A DNA stretch of 64,000 nt, from contig NZ_LT629784.1 of NCBI RefSeq assembly GCF_900105595.1, positions 3,224,001 to 3,288,000 of the forward strand, written 5' to 3'. The position numbers were made by a program, and so were the translations under genes. The notes under the pieces were generated by a model. That model did not search any database. It worked only from the letters and a program-made list of their open reading frames with translations, and had not been told where the DNA came from. Position 1 is the first letter of the stretch. Every line of letters begins with the position of its first letter. Positions 26,375 to 36,379 of this stretch are shown here, in pieces. This DNA comes from Stappia sp. ES.058 (GTDB lineage Bacteria > Pseudomonadota > Alphaproteobacteria > Rhizobiales > Stappiaceae).

Positions 26375-26398
26375 CGTTTTGCTCAAAGGTCCCGCCCC

Positions 26399-27094
26399 AT
26401 GCTGACTGTCGACACCATCGATCTCCACTACGGCGCGGCCCAGGCGTTGAAAGGCGTGAGCCTCAGCGCAAAGACGGGGGAGATCACCTGCGTGATGGGC
26501 CGAAACGGCGTCGGCAAGACCTCGACGCTGCGCGCGATCGCCGGCCAGCATCCCGTCACGCGCGGCACGATCCATTGGGAAGGCACGGATATCACCCGCC
26601 TGTCGGCATTCCGGCGCGCGCGTCGCGGCATATCCATCGTGCCGCAGGGGCGCGACATCTTTCCGCTGTTGAGTGTGAAGGAAAATCTGGAGACGGGTTT
26701 CGCGCCGCTTCCCCGTAAGGAGCGTTTCGTGCCCGACACCGTGTTCGAATTGTTTCCGGTCCTGAAGGACATGCTGTCGCGGCGCGGCGGCGATCTGTCG
26801 GGCGGCCAGCAGCAGCAGCTTGCGATTGCCCGCGCCATCGTCATGCGCCCGCGCCTGCTTATTCTCGACGAGCCGACGGAAGGCATCCAGCCCTCGATCA
26901 TCAAGGATATTGGCCGGGCCATCGCCTTCCTGCGCGAAACCGGCGACATGGCGATCGTGCTCGTGGAACAGTACTTCGAGTTCGCCCGCGATCTCGCCGA
27001 CCGCTTCGCGGTGATGGATCGCGGCGAGGTCGTGCTTGCCGGCGCACGCGACGAACTGGACGAGCGCGAAGTGCGCTCCCACCTCACCGTTTGA
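26399..27094 (+). CDS. urtE: Urea ABC transporter ATP-binding protein UrtE
   Basis: A 231-residue LivF-type ATPase. Walker A is GRNGVGKTS, the signature DLSGGQQQQLAIARAIVMRPRLLILDEPTEGIQPSIIKDIG and the switch VLVEQYFEFARDLADRF. It completes urtABCDE. No urease genes follow in the window; the next gene is convergent, so the operon ends here. Confidence 0.95.
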   Translation: MLTVDTIDLHYGAAQALKGVSLSAKTGEITCVMGRNGVGKTSTLRAIAGQHPVTRGTIHWEGTDITRLSAFRRARRGISIVPQGRDIFPLLSVKENLETGFAPLPRKERFVPDTVFELFPVLKDMLSRRGGDLSGGQQQQLAIARAIVMRPRLLILDEPTEGIQPSIIKDIGRAIAFLRETGDMAIVLVEQYFEFARDLADRFAVMDRGEVVLAGARDELDEREVRSHLTV

Positions 27095-27141
27095 GGCGAA
27101 CCTGGCCCGGTCGCGCCCGATATAGGGCCCAAGCGCGCGCG

Positions 27142-27900
27142 TCAGCCGCGGCCGATGTAAGGCATGTTCGTCGCCATCACGGTCATGAACTGGACGTTCG
27201 CATCGAGCGGCAGCCCTGCCATATGGAGCACGGAGCTTGCGACATGGGCCGCGTCCATCACCGGTTCGGCGCGCACGGATCCATCGGGTTGCGGCACGCC
27301 TTCCGGCATTTTCGCGGTCATGTCGGAAGCGGCGTTGCCTATGTCGATCTGGCCGCAGGCGATGTTGCAGGCCCGCCCGTCGAGCGAGATCGAGCGTGTC
27401 AGCCCGGTGATCGCATGCTTGGAGGCGGTATAGGCAACAGACCCCGGCCGGGGAACATGGGCGGAAATCGACCCGTTGTTGATGATCCGGCCACCCTGGG
27501 GGTCCTGCGCGCGCATCTGGATGAAGGCGGACCGCGCGACCAGAAACGCGCCGTCGACGTTCACCGACATCACCTTGCGCCAGTCGGCGAAGGACAAATC
27601 CCCGATCGGCGTGCCGAGCACCGAGGTGCCGGCGTTGTTAAAGACGACATCGAGACGCCCGAATCGGTCCCTGATGGCTTCGAACAGCGCGTCGACCGCC
27701 ATCGGATCGCTGACGTCGCAGGGCACGCAAAGCGCGTCGTTCCGGTCGATGCCAGCCTCCGTGACCGCGCTGTCGAGAAGCTCCGAGCGCCGGCCGGCGA
27801 GCACCGTACGGTATCCGGCCTTCATGAAGGCGAGCGCGCAGGCACGTCCCACCCCCGCGGTTGCCCCTGTCACAAGCGCCACGTCGCCCTGCCCCGTCAT
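27142..27900 (-). CDS. SDR family oxidoreductase
   Basis: A 252-residue classical short-chain dehydrogenase with [14 protein letters not shown], and the catalytic Ser ([13 protein letters not shown]) with YTASK. GGGAGGT lies before the ATG. The substrate cannot be inferred; the C-terminal [17 protein letters not shown] is common to a large unassigned group. It is convergent to urtE and upstream of no obvious partner. Confidence 0.8.
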   Translation of the reverse strand: MTGQGDVALVTGATAGVGRACALAFMKAGYRTVLAGRRSELLDSAVTEAGIDRNDALCVPCDVSDPMAVDALFEAIRDRFGRLDVVFNNAGTSVLGTPIGDLSFADWRKVMSVNVDGAFLVARSAFIQMRAQDPQGGRIINNGSISAHVPRPGSVAYTASKHAITGLTRSISLDGRACNIACGQIDIGNAASDMTAKMPEGVPQPDGSVRAEPVMDAAHVASSVLHMAGLPLDANVQFMTVMATNMPYIGRG

Positions 27901-28006
27901 CGATGACCTCCCAATGCAGATTTGTCTTGGGCGTCACAATGCGCGAGAGCAATCCGCGAAGGCAAGCCCGCGCGAACGGACTTATCGACGCCGGCGGGTC
28001 GAAAGG

Positions 28007-28405
28007 TCAGACGAAATTTCGAGCGATCATGTACCCTGCCAAGGCGGAGACACCGGTGACGAAGGTGCCCCAACTCACATCGACGAGGGTCACGACCACA
28101 GGCCAGTCGCGCAGCGTCGCCAGATTGGTGAAGTCGTAGGTCGCATAGGCGAAGAAGCCGAAGAGACAACCATAAAGAAGCGCATCCTGCCAACTGGACG
28201 ACTTGAGCGCCGGGCTGACCGCAAAAATCACGATGCCGATCACATAAACGATGTAAAAAGCGCCAGCGACCGCGAAATTCACCTCATCGGCCATCAAGGC
28301 GCCGAGGCGGTCGCGATAAAACGAGCTGGCCACTTGGGTCAGCCACACGTAGTCGATGGCGAAGAACACGACGGCAGTCGCGAGATAGGCAATCGCATAG
28401 GACAT
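28007..28405 (-). CDS. DUF2177 integral membrane protein
   Basis: A 132-residue protein with four hydrophobic helices. It matches the DUF2177 pattern: FFAIDYVWL near the N-terminus, GCLFGFFAYATYDFTNLATL in the middle and WGTFVTGVSALAGY near the end. The function is unknown. It is a single gene, divergent from bacterioferritin. Confidence 0.85.
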   Translation of the reverse strand: MSYAIAYLATAVVFFAIDYVWLTQVASSFYRDRLGALMADEVNFAVAGAFYIVYVIGIVIFAVSPALKSSSWQDALLYGCLFGFFAYATYDFTNLATLRDWPVVVTLVDVSWGTFVTGVSALAGYMIARNFV

Positions 28406-28566
28406 TCTTCAAACCCTTGTCGCTGTCATACACGGTTAAACGCAGCGGGAAAGCAATCGGTTCACCGCGCAACACAGACAGGGACAACGCGGGGCGGCCA
28501 AACGCCACACGCACGGCATTTTCACAGGAAAGCGGGACAAACCGCCCTCGCCCCCCTTCACATGAG

Positions 28567-28585
28567 TTTGGAATGATTCTAATTT
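28567..28585. promoter_or_regulatory. Irr-type iron control element (ICE) upstream of bfr
   Basis: TTTGGAATGATTCTAATTT contains the near-perfect inverted repeat TTGGAA-TGA-TTCTAA, which fits the Irr-box consensus of Rhizobiales (TTTAGAA-N3-TTCTAAA). It lies 62 bases upstream of the bacterioferritin start. Irr represses iron-storage genes when iron is low, so this would switch bfr on in iron-replete cells. Confidence 0.65.
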
Positions 28586-28647
28586 GAGGAAGGTGTTCGC
28601 GTATCGCCGATGATGCCGACGAACCGTTTAACGCAGGAGATTCGTTT

Positions 28648-29133
28648 ATGAAGGGCAGTGAGAAGGTTATTGAGCGACTGAACGAGGCGCTCTTGCTCGA
28701 GCTAGGAGCCGTCAACCAGTACTGGCTTCACTACCGTATGCTCGACGATTGGGGGCTTGGAAAGCTTGCCAAGAAGGAGCGTGAGGAATCCATCGAGGAA
28801 ATGCATCACGCCGACAAGATCATCGAGCGGATCATTTTCCTGGAGGGCCACCCGAACCTTCAAAAAGTCGGCGCCTTGCGGATCGGCCAGGACATCAAGG
28901 AGGTTCTGGAATCGGATCTTGCCGGCGAGCACGATGCGCGCGCCTCCTATTCCAAGTCCCGCGACATTTGCCACGACGAAGGCGATTACGTCACAATGAA
29001 GCTGTTCGAGGAGCTTCTGAAGGACGAGGAAGGCCATATCGATTTCCTCGAAACCCAGCTCGATCTTCTCGAGAAGCTTGGCGTGGAGCGCTATTCTCTC
29101 CTCAACGCGACCTCTGCCGACGACGAAGGCTAA
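28648..29133 (+). CDS. bfr: Bacterioferritin
   Basis: 161 residues, the family's normal length. All ferroxidase ligands are present at canonical numbers: Glu18, Glu51, His54, Glu94, Glu127 and His130. The haem-ligating methionine is Met52. The 24-mer stores iron as ferric mineral and detoxifies Fe(II). A GCAGGAG-like site precedes the ATG. An Irr-type box lies upstream and a strong hairpin follows the gene. No bacterioferritin-associated ferredoxin is visible. Confidence 0.97.
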   Translation: MKGSEKVIERLNEALLLELGAVNQYWLHYRMLDDWGLGKLAKKEREESIEEMHHADKIIERIIFLEGHPNLQKVGALRIGQDIKEVLESDLAGEHDARASYSKSRDICHDEGDYVTMKLFEELLKDEEGHIDFLETQLDLLEKLGVERYSLLNATSADDEG

Positions 29134-29476
29134 ATCCCTCCACACCGCCGCGCCTTTGCCAGGCGCGGCGGTGTCGCCAGCACAACGGTCCGCTGCAAGT
29201 CCGCACCGAAGCGTGTCTGCGTGCGACGATCCGCCCGTATCACCATGTTGAGACGTCCGGGCCCGCGACGCCGTCGTTGGCGCCCCGTCTGCTTGCCATT
29301 AAGCTCTCGTTTAAATCGCAGACATAAAATTCGACAACCGTTTTTCGATTATTGCTTTATGATCGATGGGCATTCACCCGTCAGGCCGGTCCCGATCCGG
29401 CACGCCGCCAGGCCGGGGAGGCATTGCCAGGCGACATCGCCGGGCTATGCGGCGGATCCAGGAAAGGAAGGGGCAT
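29134..29476. other. Intergenic region after bfr
   Basis: It holds the bfr hairpin (29142-29174) and then an AT-richer promoter-like stretch (29290-29370). TTAA-N7-TTTAA at 29299-29314 is one base off a CtrA box (TTAA-N7-TTAA). No gene is supported. Confidence 0.4.
29142..29174 (+). terminator. Strong hairpin after bfr
   Basis: A perfect 13-bp stem ACACCGCCGCGCC/GGCGCGGCGGTGT with a 7-base loop, starting nine bases after the bfr stop. There is no T-run, so it may work as a Rho-assisted or 3'-end-stabilising structure. Confidence 0.6.
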
Positions 29477-30637
29477 ATGCCGCTCCAGCCCGGCTTCGAT
29501 TTTACCGAGGCGACTGCGATGATTGCCCTCTCGCAGGCAATCTATGGCGTTCCCGCCATTCCGGTACCCACGCCGAGCCCGAAGTCATTGGGCTGGTCGA
29601 AGGTCGATGCCTTGTCTCCTGCCGGTCCAACTCTGCTCGACAACTTCTGGCAGGTCTGGCGCAACGACGCCCGGCCCAACCAGTATGCCATCGTCGTTCG
29701 GGGGACGATCGACAGCAAGGCGAGCATCCTTGCAGACCTGCTGTTTCCGCTTGTCGACGCAAGGCTTGATCTCTCCATCGAGACCGGCGGCTTCAAACTC
29801 GACTTCCCGTTCCACCTGGCCCGCGACGAACGCGGGAGCGCGGTGGTCGCGGGAACCCATTTGGGGTTCAGCCTGAGTCTCTTCCTGATGCTCCTGACAA
29901 CGAACCGGCCGCTTCTTGCCACACTCTCCGCCCTGGCGCTCGATCCGGACGCGGAAATTCTCGTCACCGGCCACAGCCAGGGCGCATCGATCGCAACGCT
30001 TCTGACGTCCTTTGTCCGCCATGCCTCCGGGATTTTCTCCCCGATTTCCAACCCCTCCTACAAGACCTATGTCTTTGCACCGGCCAAACCGGGAAACGAT
30101 CACTATGGCTACGATTTCTCAGCCATCGCCGGCGCCAAGGGAATGGGCTGGACCATCGTGAGCACACAAGGGTGGGTGCCACAGGTACCCTTCACCCTTC
30201 AGATCCCGGGCGACATCAACACCCCCAATCCCTTGCGCGACTATGCCGGCATCCGCAACATCAACATCGATCCCCGCGTTGCAGCCCTATGCGCGACGGT
30301 CGAGCCCTCGATCGAGGACGCACGCCGGCAGATAATCACACATGCGTATCGAACCGCCGATAGCCTCAAGGAAAAGCTTCGGACCGAAAGGCTCGCCTTC
30401 CGCGACACGCTTCCGGGAGTCCCGGAGGCGAGCGAACTGAACGGATCGTGCCTTGCGGGAACGATCGACAACATCCTCTCGCATATCCAGCTGTCGCTGA
30501 ATTTCGCGACGGCCGGAGCGCTGGTCCCTCTCTTCGCCGTGCCGGGCGACAACCCGGATGATCCGACGGATTTCTTCTGGCAGCATCATCTCGGCAATTA
30601 CTGGACATATCTGCAAGCGCAATACGACCTCTCCTGA
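29477..30637 (+). CDS. Class 3-type lipase / alpha-beta hydrolase
   Basis: 386 residues from the ATG at 29477 (GGAAGGGG upstream). The nucleophile elbow VTGHSQGAS (Ser167) and the preceding NQYAIVVRGT block match the lipase class 3 family, where the early VVRGT strand and GHSxG are diagnostic. After the elbow, KTYVFAPAKPGNDHYGYDF resembles the loop that carries the catalytic Asp; the His could be in the C-terminal FFWQHHLGNYW. There is no signal peptide, so it may be cytosolic or use another export route. The substrate is unknown. It is a single gene. Confidence 0.75.
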   Translation: MPLQPGFDFTEATAMIALSQAIYGVPAIPVPTPSPKSLGWSKVDALSPAGPTLLDNFWQVWRNDARPNQYAIVVRGTIDSKASILADLLFPLVDARLDLSIETGGFKLDFPFHLARDERGSAVVAGTHLGFSLSLFLMLLTTNRPLLATLSALALDPDAEILVTGHSQGASIATLLTSFVRHASGIFSPISNPSYKTYVFAPAKPGNDHYGYDFSAIAGAKGMGWTIVSTQGWVPQVPFTLQIPGDINTPNPLRDYAGIRNINIDPRVAALCATVEPSIEDARRQIITHAYRTADSLKEKLRTERLAFRDTLPGVPEASELNGSCLAGTIDNILSHIQLSLNFATAGALVPLFAVPGDNPDDPTDFFWQHHLGNYWTYLQAQYDLS

Positions 30638-30754
30638 TCCAAGCTCCGTCAAGACGGGCAAAGCACAACGGCGCAGACCCCTCTTGTCATTGGCTGCCCC
30701 TCGCGGCACTCTCCGGCGAAGGGTGCCGGTCGCGCCCGAACGGGGGACACGCGC

Positions 30755-31621
30755 ATGCGAATGATCGGTCTTGCTCTGGCGGTTGGCGCCGCTCTTCTTC
30801 ACGTTACGGCGGCACAGGCTGCCTGCCCCGATACGGCAACGGTAGACACCTTTGTTGCCGATCGAGCAGCAGCCCGCCCCGCAGCACCCCCGATAGCCGC
30901 CGGCGCGTCGCTTGAAGACGGGTTTTGCGCCCAGGCAATGGTCGTTGAACGGCTCACGAAGGACCTCGGCCCCATCGTCGGTTACAAGGCGGGCCTCACC
31001 TCGCCTCCCGCGCAAAAGGCGTTCGGTGTCACAGAACCCGTATTCGGCACACTCCTGCGCGACATGATCCTCAAGCCGGGAGCAAGCGTTCGCGCGGCCG
31101 ATGCCGTGCGCGCCCTGTTCGAGGCCGATCTGATCGTCGAGATCGGCGACACCGCCGTGAACGATGCGACGACACCCGCCGAGGTGCTCGCCTCTGTTCG
31201 GGGCGTGCGTCCGTTTCTGGAGCTTCCGGCCCTGGTCGCGCCAGCCGAGACCCGGTTCGACGGCCCGGTGATCACTGCCATCAATGTCGGCGCCTGGCGG
31301 GGCGTCATGGGCGATCTCATCGAGATCCCGAAAGGAGACGCCGGTGTCTCCATGCTGGCCGACTTCACCGCCCGGCTTTCCGACGAGGCAACCGGCGAAA
31401 CCATCTCGGCAGCACCTGGAAGGGCCGTTCTCGGCCATCCGCTGAACGCCGTGATCTGGATCGCCGGCGTGCTTAAGGCTCAAGGCAAGGCGCTGAAACC
31501 CGGCGATCTCGTCTCCGTGGGTTCCATTGGCCCGCTCAACCCGATGAAACCGGGCCTGAGCGTGCGCCTCACCTACGATGGTCTTCCCGGCACGCCGAGC
31601 GTGACCGCATCCTTCCGGTAG
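30755..31621 (+). CDS. Exported fumarylacetoacetase/hydratase-fold protein
   Basis: A 288-residue protein with a clear signal peptide (MRMIGLALAVGAALLHVTAAQA, then Cys). The body is related to 2-keto-4-pentenoate hydratases (MhpD-like): VGYKAGLTSPPAQKAFGVTEPVFGTLL, FEADLIVEIGD and VSVGSIGPLNPMKPGLSVRLTYDG. Normal family members are cytosolic enzymes of aromatic catabolism and have no signal peptide. Export therefore suggests a different job in the periplasm; a cysteine directly after the signal could allow lipidation, although the lipobox is poor. No catabolic genes adjoin it. Confidence 0.75.
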   Translation: MRMIGLALAVGAALLHVTAAQAACPDTATVDTFVADRAAARPAAPPIAAGASLEDGFCAQAMVVERLTKDLGPIVGYKAGLTSPPAQKAFGVTEPVFGTLLRDMILKPGASVRAADAVRALFEADLIVEIGDTAVNDATTPAEVLASVRGVRPFLELPALVAPAETRFDGPVITAINVGAWRGVMGDLIEIPKGDAGVSMLADFTARLSDEATGETISAAPGRAVLGHPLNAVIWIAGVLKAQGKALKPGDLVSVGSIGPLNPMKPGLSVRLTYDGLPGTPSVTASFR

Positions 31622-31635
31622 AAAACGGGACCGGC

Positions 31636-34086
31636 TCAGCGCTTCTTCTTGTTGAAAGCCGCTGCAAGCGCCGCCGCCATGGCGCCATCGCCCGAGTCAC
31701 TGTCCGACCCGCGCCCCTGTGAACCGCCGCCACCCTTCGGCCGCGGCTTGTCCGGTGCGCCGCCCTTCGGGCCACGCCCGCGCGGGTCGCGTCCGCCGGG
31801 ATTGGAGCCGCGTGCGTCCTGCTGGTCGCCGGTCCCGGTCTCCTTGCGCATCGTGAGCGCGATGCGCTTGCGCGGCATGTCGACCTCAAGCACCCGCACC
31901 CGGACGATCTCGCCGGCCTTCACGACCTCGGCCGGGTCCCGCACGAAGCGGTCGGCAATCTGGGAGACATGGACCAGCCCGTCCTGATGGACGCCGATAT
32001 CGACAAAAGCGCCGAAGTTGGTGACATTGGTGACCGTGCCCTCAAGCGCCATGCCGGGCTTGAGATCGGACATGGTCTCCACACCGTCCTGAAGCCTTGC
32101 GGTGCGAAACTCCGGGCGCGGATCACGGCCGGGCTTTTCCAGCTCCAGCAGGATATCGCGCACGGTGGGTAGGCCGAAGGTTTCGTCGACGAAATCTTCC
32201 GGGTCGAGTGCCTTCAGCCGCTGGGCATTGCCCATGACCTCGGACAAGGGCCGCCCGCACGCCTTCACGATGCGCTTTGCCACCGGATAGGCCTCGGGGT
32301 GCACGGACGAGGCGTCGAGCGGATTATCGCCCCCTGGAATACGGAGGAAGCCGGCGCATTGTTCGAACGCCTTCGGCCCGAGACGGGCGACGGCGAGCAG
32401 ATCCTTGCGCGCCCGGAACGCGCCGTTTTCGTCGCGATGCGCCACGACCGCATCCGCCAGCCCGGCTGAGAGACCCGACACGCGGGTGAAAAGCGGCGCG
32501 GACGCCGTGTTGAGATCGACGCCAACGGCATTCACCGCATCCTCGACAACGGCGTCGAGCGAACGCGCGAGCTTGGTCTGGTTCACGTCGTGCTGATACT
32601 GCCCGACGCCAATCGACTTCGGCTCGATCTTGACCAGTTCCGCCAGCGGATCCTGCAGGCGGCGCGCAATCGAGGCGGCGCCGCGCAGCGAGACGTCGAC
32701 ACCGGGCAATTCTCGCGCGGCAAGAGCGCTTGCCGAATAAATGGAAGCGCCCGCTTCATTGACGATCACCTTCACGGGCCGCGCCGCAACCGGAATGTCG
32801 CCCATCAAATCGCCGACCAGCCGGTCGGTCTCGCGGCTCGCGGTTCCGTTACCGATGGCGACCAGTGCAATTTTATGCTTCGCGATCAACGCCAGAAGTG
32901 TAGCCCGCGCCCCTGAAACATCATTGCGCGGCTGAAACGGATAGACCGTTGCCGTTTCCACCAGCTTGCCGGTTGCATCGACCACCGCGACCTTGACACC
33001 CGTGCGGATGCCGGGATCGAGACCGAGCACGGTCGAGTGACCCGCCGGCGCGGCCAGCAACAGATCCTTTAGATTGCGGGCGAAGACATTGATTGCCTCA
33101 TCCTCGGAGCGTTCGCGCAATTGCGTCATCAGGTCGAGTTCCAGATGCAGCGCGAGCTTCACCCGCCAGGCCCAGCGCGCCGTCTCGCAAAGCCAGCGGT
33201 CCGCCGGACGCTCTTCGTCCGAGATCCCCGCCGCCGCCATCACCATGCGCTCGACCGGCTTGACCGGCGCGGTGTCTTCCGCATCGACATTGAGATCGAG
33301 CGCCAGAATGCCTTCATTGCGCCCGCGCAAAAGCGCCAGCGCGCGGTGGCTTGGAATGTCCGCCCATTTTTCCCGGTAGTCGAAATAGTCGGAAAACTTT
33401 GCGCCCGCTTCTTGCTGCCCTTCGACAACACGCGACTGCACGACACCGCCTCGCATCAAATGCTGACGCAACCGACCGACGAGGGCTGCATCTTCCGAAA
33501 AGCGCTCCATCAGGATCTGGCGCGCGCCATCAAGTGCGGCCTTTTCGTCGGCAACGCCCTTTTCTGCGTCGATGTAAGGGGCGGCCTCTGCCTGCGGGTC
33601 GCGCCTCGGGTCGCCAATGAGCGCGTCGGCCAAGGGCTCAAGGCCCGCCTCACGCGCGATCTGCGCCTTGGTGCGGCGCTTCTTCTTGTAGGGAAGATAG
33701 AGATCCTCAAGCTGCGCCTTGGTTTCCGCCGCCACGATCTTTCCCGCGAGATCGGCGTCGAGCTTGCCCTGCTCCTCGATCGACTTGACGATGGCCGCGC
33801 GCCGGTCTTCCATCTCGCGCAGATAGACGAGCCGCTCCTCCAGCGTGCGCAATTGCGTATCGTCCAGTCCGCCGGTCGCTTCCTTGCGATAGCGCGCGAC
33901 GAAGGGAACCGTCGCCCCGCCATCGAGCATTTCCACCGTGGCGACAACCTGCTCGGACCGGCAGCCGAGTTCCGCCGCGATGCGGGCGCTGATCCGGGCG
34001 AGAAGATCCTTCGCGCGGGCCGGGTCGTCTTTCGGGCCGGCGGAAGCGGGAGCGGAAGCGGGAGCGGGAGCTTGGGTTTCGATCAT
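31636..34086 (-). CDS. tex: Tex family RNA-binding transcription accessory protein
   Basis: 816 residues, close to the usual Tex length. In order there is an N-terminal helical Tex domain ([55 protein letters not shown]), a YqgF/RNase H-like domain ([18 protein letters not shown]), helix-hairpin-helix repeats ([22 protein letters not shown]), and an S1 RNA-binding domain ([35 protein letters not shown]). The C-terminal tail is Gly/Arg/Lys-rich and low complexity, as often seen. It binds nucleic acid and affects transcription and translation. Confidence 0.95.
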   Translation of the reverse strand: MIETQAPAPASAPASAGPKDDPARAKDLLARISARIAAELGCRSEQVVATVEMLDGGATVPFVARYRKEATGGLDDTQLRTLEERLVYLREMEDRRAAIVKSIEEQGKLDADLAGKIVAAETKAQLEDLYLPYKKKRRTKAQIAREAGLEPLADALIGDPRRDPQAEAAPYIDAEKGVADEKAALDGARQILMERFSEDAALVGRLRQHLMRGGVVQSRVVEGQQEAGAKFSDYFDYREKWADIPSHRALALLRGRNEGILALDLNVDAEDTAPVKPVERMVMAAAGISDEERPADRWLCETARWAWRVKLALHLELDLMTQLRERSEDEAINVFARNLKDLLLAAPAGHSTVLGLDPGIRTGVKVAVVDATGKLVETATVYPFQPRNDVSGARATLLALIAKHKIALVAIGNGTASRETDRLVGDLMGDIPVAARPVKVIVNEAGASIYSASALAARELPGVDVSLRGAASIARRLQDPLAELVKIEPKSIGVGQYQHDVNQTKLARSLDAVVEDAVNAVGVDLNTASAPLFTRVSGLSAGLADAVVAHRDENGAFRARKDLLAVARLGPKAFEQCAGFLRIPGGDNPLDASSVHPEAYPVAKRIVKACGRPLSEVMGNAQRLKALDPEDFVDETFGLPTVRDILLELEKPGRDPRPEFRTARLQDGVETMSDLKPGMALEGTVTNVTNFGAFVDIGVHQDGLVHVSQIADRFVRDPAEVVKAGEIVRVRVLEVDMPRKRIALTMRKETGTGDQQDARGSNPGGRDPRGRGPKGGAPDKPRPKGGGGSQGRGSDSDSGDGAMAAALAAAFNKKKR

Positions 34087-34147
34087 TGGAGATATCTGTC
34101 CTGAAAAAATGTCGGTTCGACGGCACAGGAGGGTGGATTTCGACGCC

Positions 34148-35260
34148 TCAGCGCACCACGGTGATGCGGTGGGCGGCGCGGGTCACGGCGGTGTAGAGCC
34201 AGCGGTCGCGGTATTCTCGAAAGGCGTAGCTTTCATCAAAAAGCACGATGTCGTCCCATTGCGAGCCCTGCGCCTTGTGAACCGTCAGCGCGTAACCGTA
34301 GTCGAATTCGTCGGAGCGCCGACGGATGGCATAGGGGAGTTGTTCGGCCCCGTCCTCGAAGAGGCCCGGCAGCACCTTGACGGAAATCTTCGCCTTGCCG
34401 CCGGCCTCGTCCTCCGGTTTCACATCGAAACGCAGCGTGTTGCCGCGCGAGGGCCTGAGCCGCGCCACGGTCCACAGACCGCCGTTCAAAAGCCCCTTGG
34501 CCTTGTCATTCCTGAGGCAGACGAGCTTGTCTCCGACCGCCGGCATCTGGGTGGTGAAGCCCTTGAGTTCGCGGATCCGGCCGTTGTAGAGCCGCCGTGT
34601 GCGATTGGTCCCGACAAGCACCTGATCGGCGGCAAGGATCGCCTCGGCATCGATCTCCCGGCGCGAGATGATGCGGCTGTCGCCATAGGTGCCGGGATCG
34701 AGCGTTCCGCCCTCGCGGATCAGCATCGACATGTGCACGATCGGATTGTCGCGTGCCTGTCGGTGGACCTCCGTCAGCATGATGTCCGGCTCGGCCTCGG
34801 TGAAGAAGCCGCCGCCCTTGACCGGCGGCAACTGCGCCGGGTCGCCCAGCACCAGCACCGGCGTGCCGAACGACAGCAGATCGCGTCCGAGATCCTCATC
34901 GACCATCGAGCATTCGTCGATGACGATCAGCTTGGCCTTGGCAGCGACGCTGTCGCGATTGATCGAGAAGCTCGGTCCGCCCTCTTCGTCGTCGGTCTCT
35001 TCCTTGTGACCGCGTGGGCGATAGATCATCGCATGAATGGTCGTTGCCCCGTCGCAGCCCTTCTGGCGCAGCACATGCGCCGCCTTGCCGGTGAAGGCGC
35101 CGAAGGCGACGTCCCCGTCGATACCCGCCGCCAGATGCCGGGCGAGCGTCGTCTTGCCCGTTCCGGCAAAGCCGAACAGCCTGAATACCTGCTTGTCGCG
35201 CGATTTCAGCCAGCGCGCCGTTTCTGCGAGCGCGGCTTCCTGCTGCGGTGACCAATCCAT
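34148..35260 (-). CDS. RecD-like ATP-dependent DNA helicase
   Basis: 370 residues from the ATG at 35260 ([17 protein letters not shown]); 35317 is a longer option. Superfamily 1 motifs: Walker [10 protein letters not shown] (30-38), [15 protein letters not shown] (DExx box), [12 protein letters not shown] (motif III), and the UvrD_C_2 motif [21 protein letters not shown] with YTAVTRA at the end. It is short compared with RecD and RecD2, matching a group of single-subunit RecD-like helicases common in alphaproteobacteria. The exact role in repair or replication is unknown. Confidence 0.88.
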   Translation of the reverse strand: MDWSPQQEAALAETARWLKSRDKQVFRLFGFAGTGKTTLARHLAAGIDGDVAFGAFTGKAAHVLRQKGCDGATTIHAMIYRPRGHKEETDDEEGGPSFSINRDSVAAKAKLIVIDECSMVDEDLGRDLLSFGTPVLVLGDPAQLPPVKGGGFFTEAEPDIMLTEVHRQARDNPIVHMSMLIREGGTLDPGTYGDSRIISRREIDAEAILAADQVLVGTNRTRRLYNGRIRELKGFTTQMPAVGDKLVCLRNDKAKGLLNGGLWTVARLRPSRGNTLRFDVKPEDEAGGKAKISVKVLPGLFEDGAEQLPYAIRRRSDEFDYGYALTVHKAQGSQWDDIVLFDESYAFREYRDRWLYTAVTRAAHRITVVR

Positions 35261-35332
35261 GAAGCGATTCCCGTTGCCAACCGCCCCTGTGTACCTGCTT
35301 TGTGCCCCATTGGGCACCCCGCAAGTCCGGCG

Positions 35333-36367
35333 TTATTGCGGGGCGGGATAGACCTTCACCCCCGTGCCGGTCACGGAAAAACCGGCCATATAGGGATCGC
35401 GCGGGTCGAGCGTGATCTGCGAGGTTCCGGTGCGGACCGCCCAGCCCTCGATGGTGGGAACGATGGCCGGCAGATCGCCCACCCGTGTTTCTTCCTTCAC
35501 GCCACCGGTAAAAAGCGAGCCGATCACGCTTTCATGCACGAAACTGTCGCCGGTCTTGAGCCGCCCGCGCGCGTGCAATTGCGCCAGCCGCGCCGAAGTT
35601 CCGGTACCACAGGGGCTGCGGTCGATCGCCCTGTCGCCGTAAAAGACCGCGTTGCGCGCATCCGCGCCCGGCTGGGTCGCGGGCCCCGTCCACTGCACAT
35701 GGGTGATGCCGCGAATGCGCGGATCGAGCGGATGTGCCATCTCGAAGGTCTGGTTGAGACGCTCGCGCAGAACCGGACTGATCGACACCAGACGGTCGAC
35801 CTCGACGGATCCGACGCCGGGGAAGTTTTCCTGCGGCTCGATGATCGCATAGAAGTTTCCGCCATAGGCGACATCGAACGTAATTCGTCCAAGCTCCGGG
35901 CAGTCGATCTCCAGATCGCGGGCCGCCAGAAACGCCGGCACGTTGGTCAGCCGGACGGAGGCAACATGCTCGCCGTCCATCGTGTATTCGGCGGTGACCA
36001 GCCCGGCAGGCGTATCGAGGCGCACGATGCCGGGTGTCGCAGGATGGATCAGCCCCTCCTCAAGCCCCATCGTCACGGTGCCGATGGTGCCATGGCCGCA
36101 CATAGGAAGGCAGCCGGAGGTCTCGATGTAAAGGACACCGATATCGCAGTCGTCCCGCGTCGGCGGATAGAGGATCGTGCCGGACATCATGTCGTGCCCA
36201 CGCGGCTCGAACATCAGCCCTGTGCGGATCCAGTCGAAACGTTCGAGAAAATCCGCTCGGCGCGCCAGCATCGTGTCTCCGCCAAGCACCGGTCCACCAC
36301 CGGCGACAAGCCGCACCGGATTGCCGCAAGTGTGTCCGTCGATGCAAAAGAACGTGTGCCGCGCCAT
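35333..36367 (-). CDS. 4-Hydroxyproline 2-epimerase (proline racemase family)
   Basis: 344 residues. Both catalytic cysteines of the proline racemase fold are present: Cys90 in SGCLPMCGHGTIG and Cys253 in DRSPCGTGTSA. A Cys/Cys pair indicates an epimerase; dehydratases have Thr or Ser in place of one. The N-terminus IDGHTCGNPVRLV is typical of hydroxyproline epimerase, which converts trans-4-hydroxy-L-proline to cis-4-hydroxy-D-proline. The FAD dehydrogenase upstream in the same operon would take the next step. The deaminase and alpha-ketoglutarate semialdehyde dehydrogenase of the pathway are not in this window. Confidence 0.88.
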   Translation of the reverse strand: MARHTFFCIDGHTCGNPVRLVAGGGPVLGGDTMLARRADFLERFDWIRTGLMFEPRGHDMMSGTILYPPTRDDCDIGVLYIETSGCLPMCGHGTIGTVTMGLEEGLIHPATPGIVRLDTPAGLVTAEYTMDGEHVASVRLTNVPAFLAARDLEIDCPELGRITFDVAYGGNFYAIIEPQENFPGVGSVEVDRLVSISPVLRERLNQTFEMAHPLDPRIRGITHVQWTGPATQPGADARNAVFYGDRAIDRSPCGTGTSARLAQLHARGRLKTGDSFVHESVIGSLFTGGVKEETRVGDLPAIVPTIEGWAVRTGTSQITLDPRDPYMAGFSVTGTGVKVYPAPQ

Positions 36368-36379
36368 CGGCGCCTCTCC

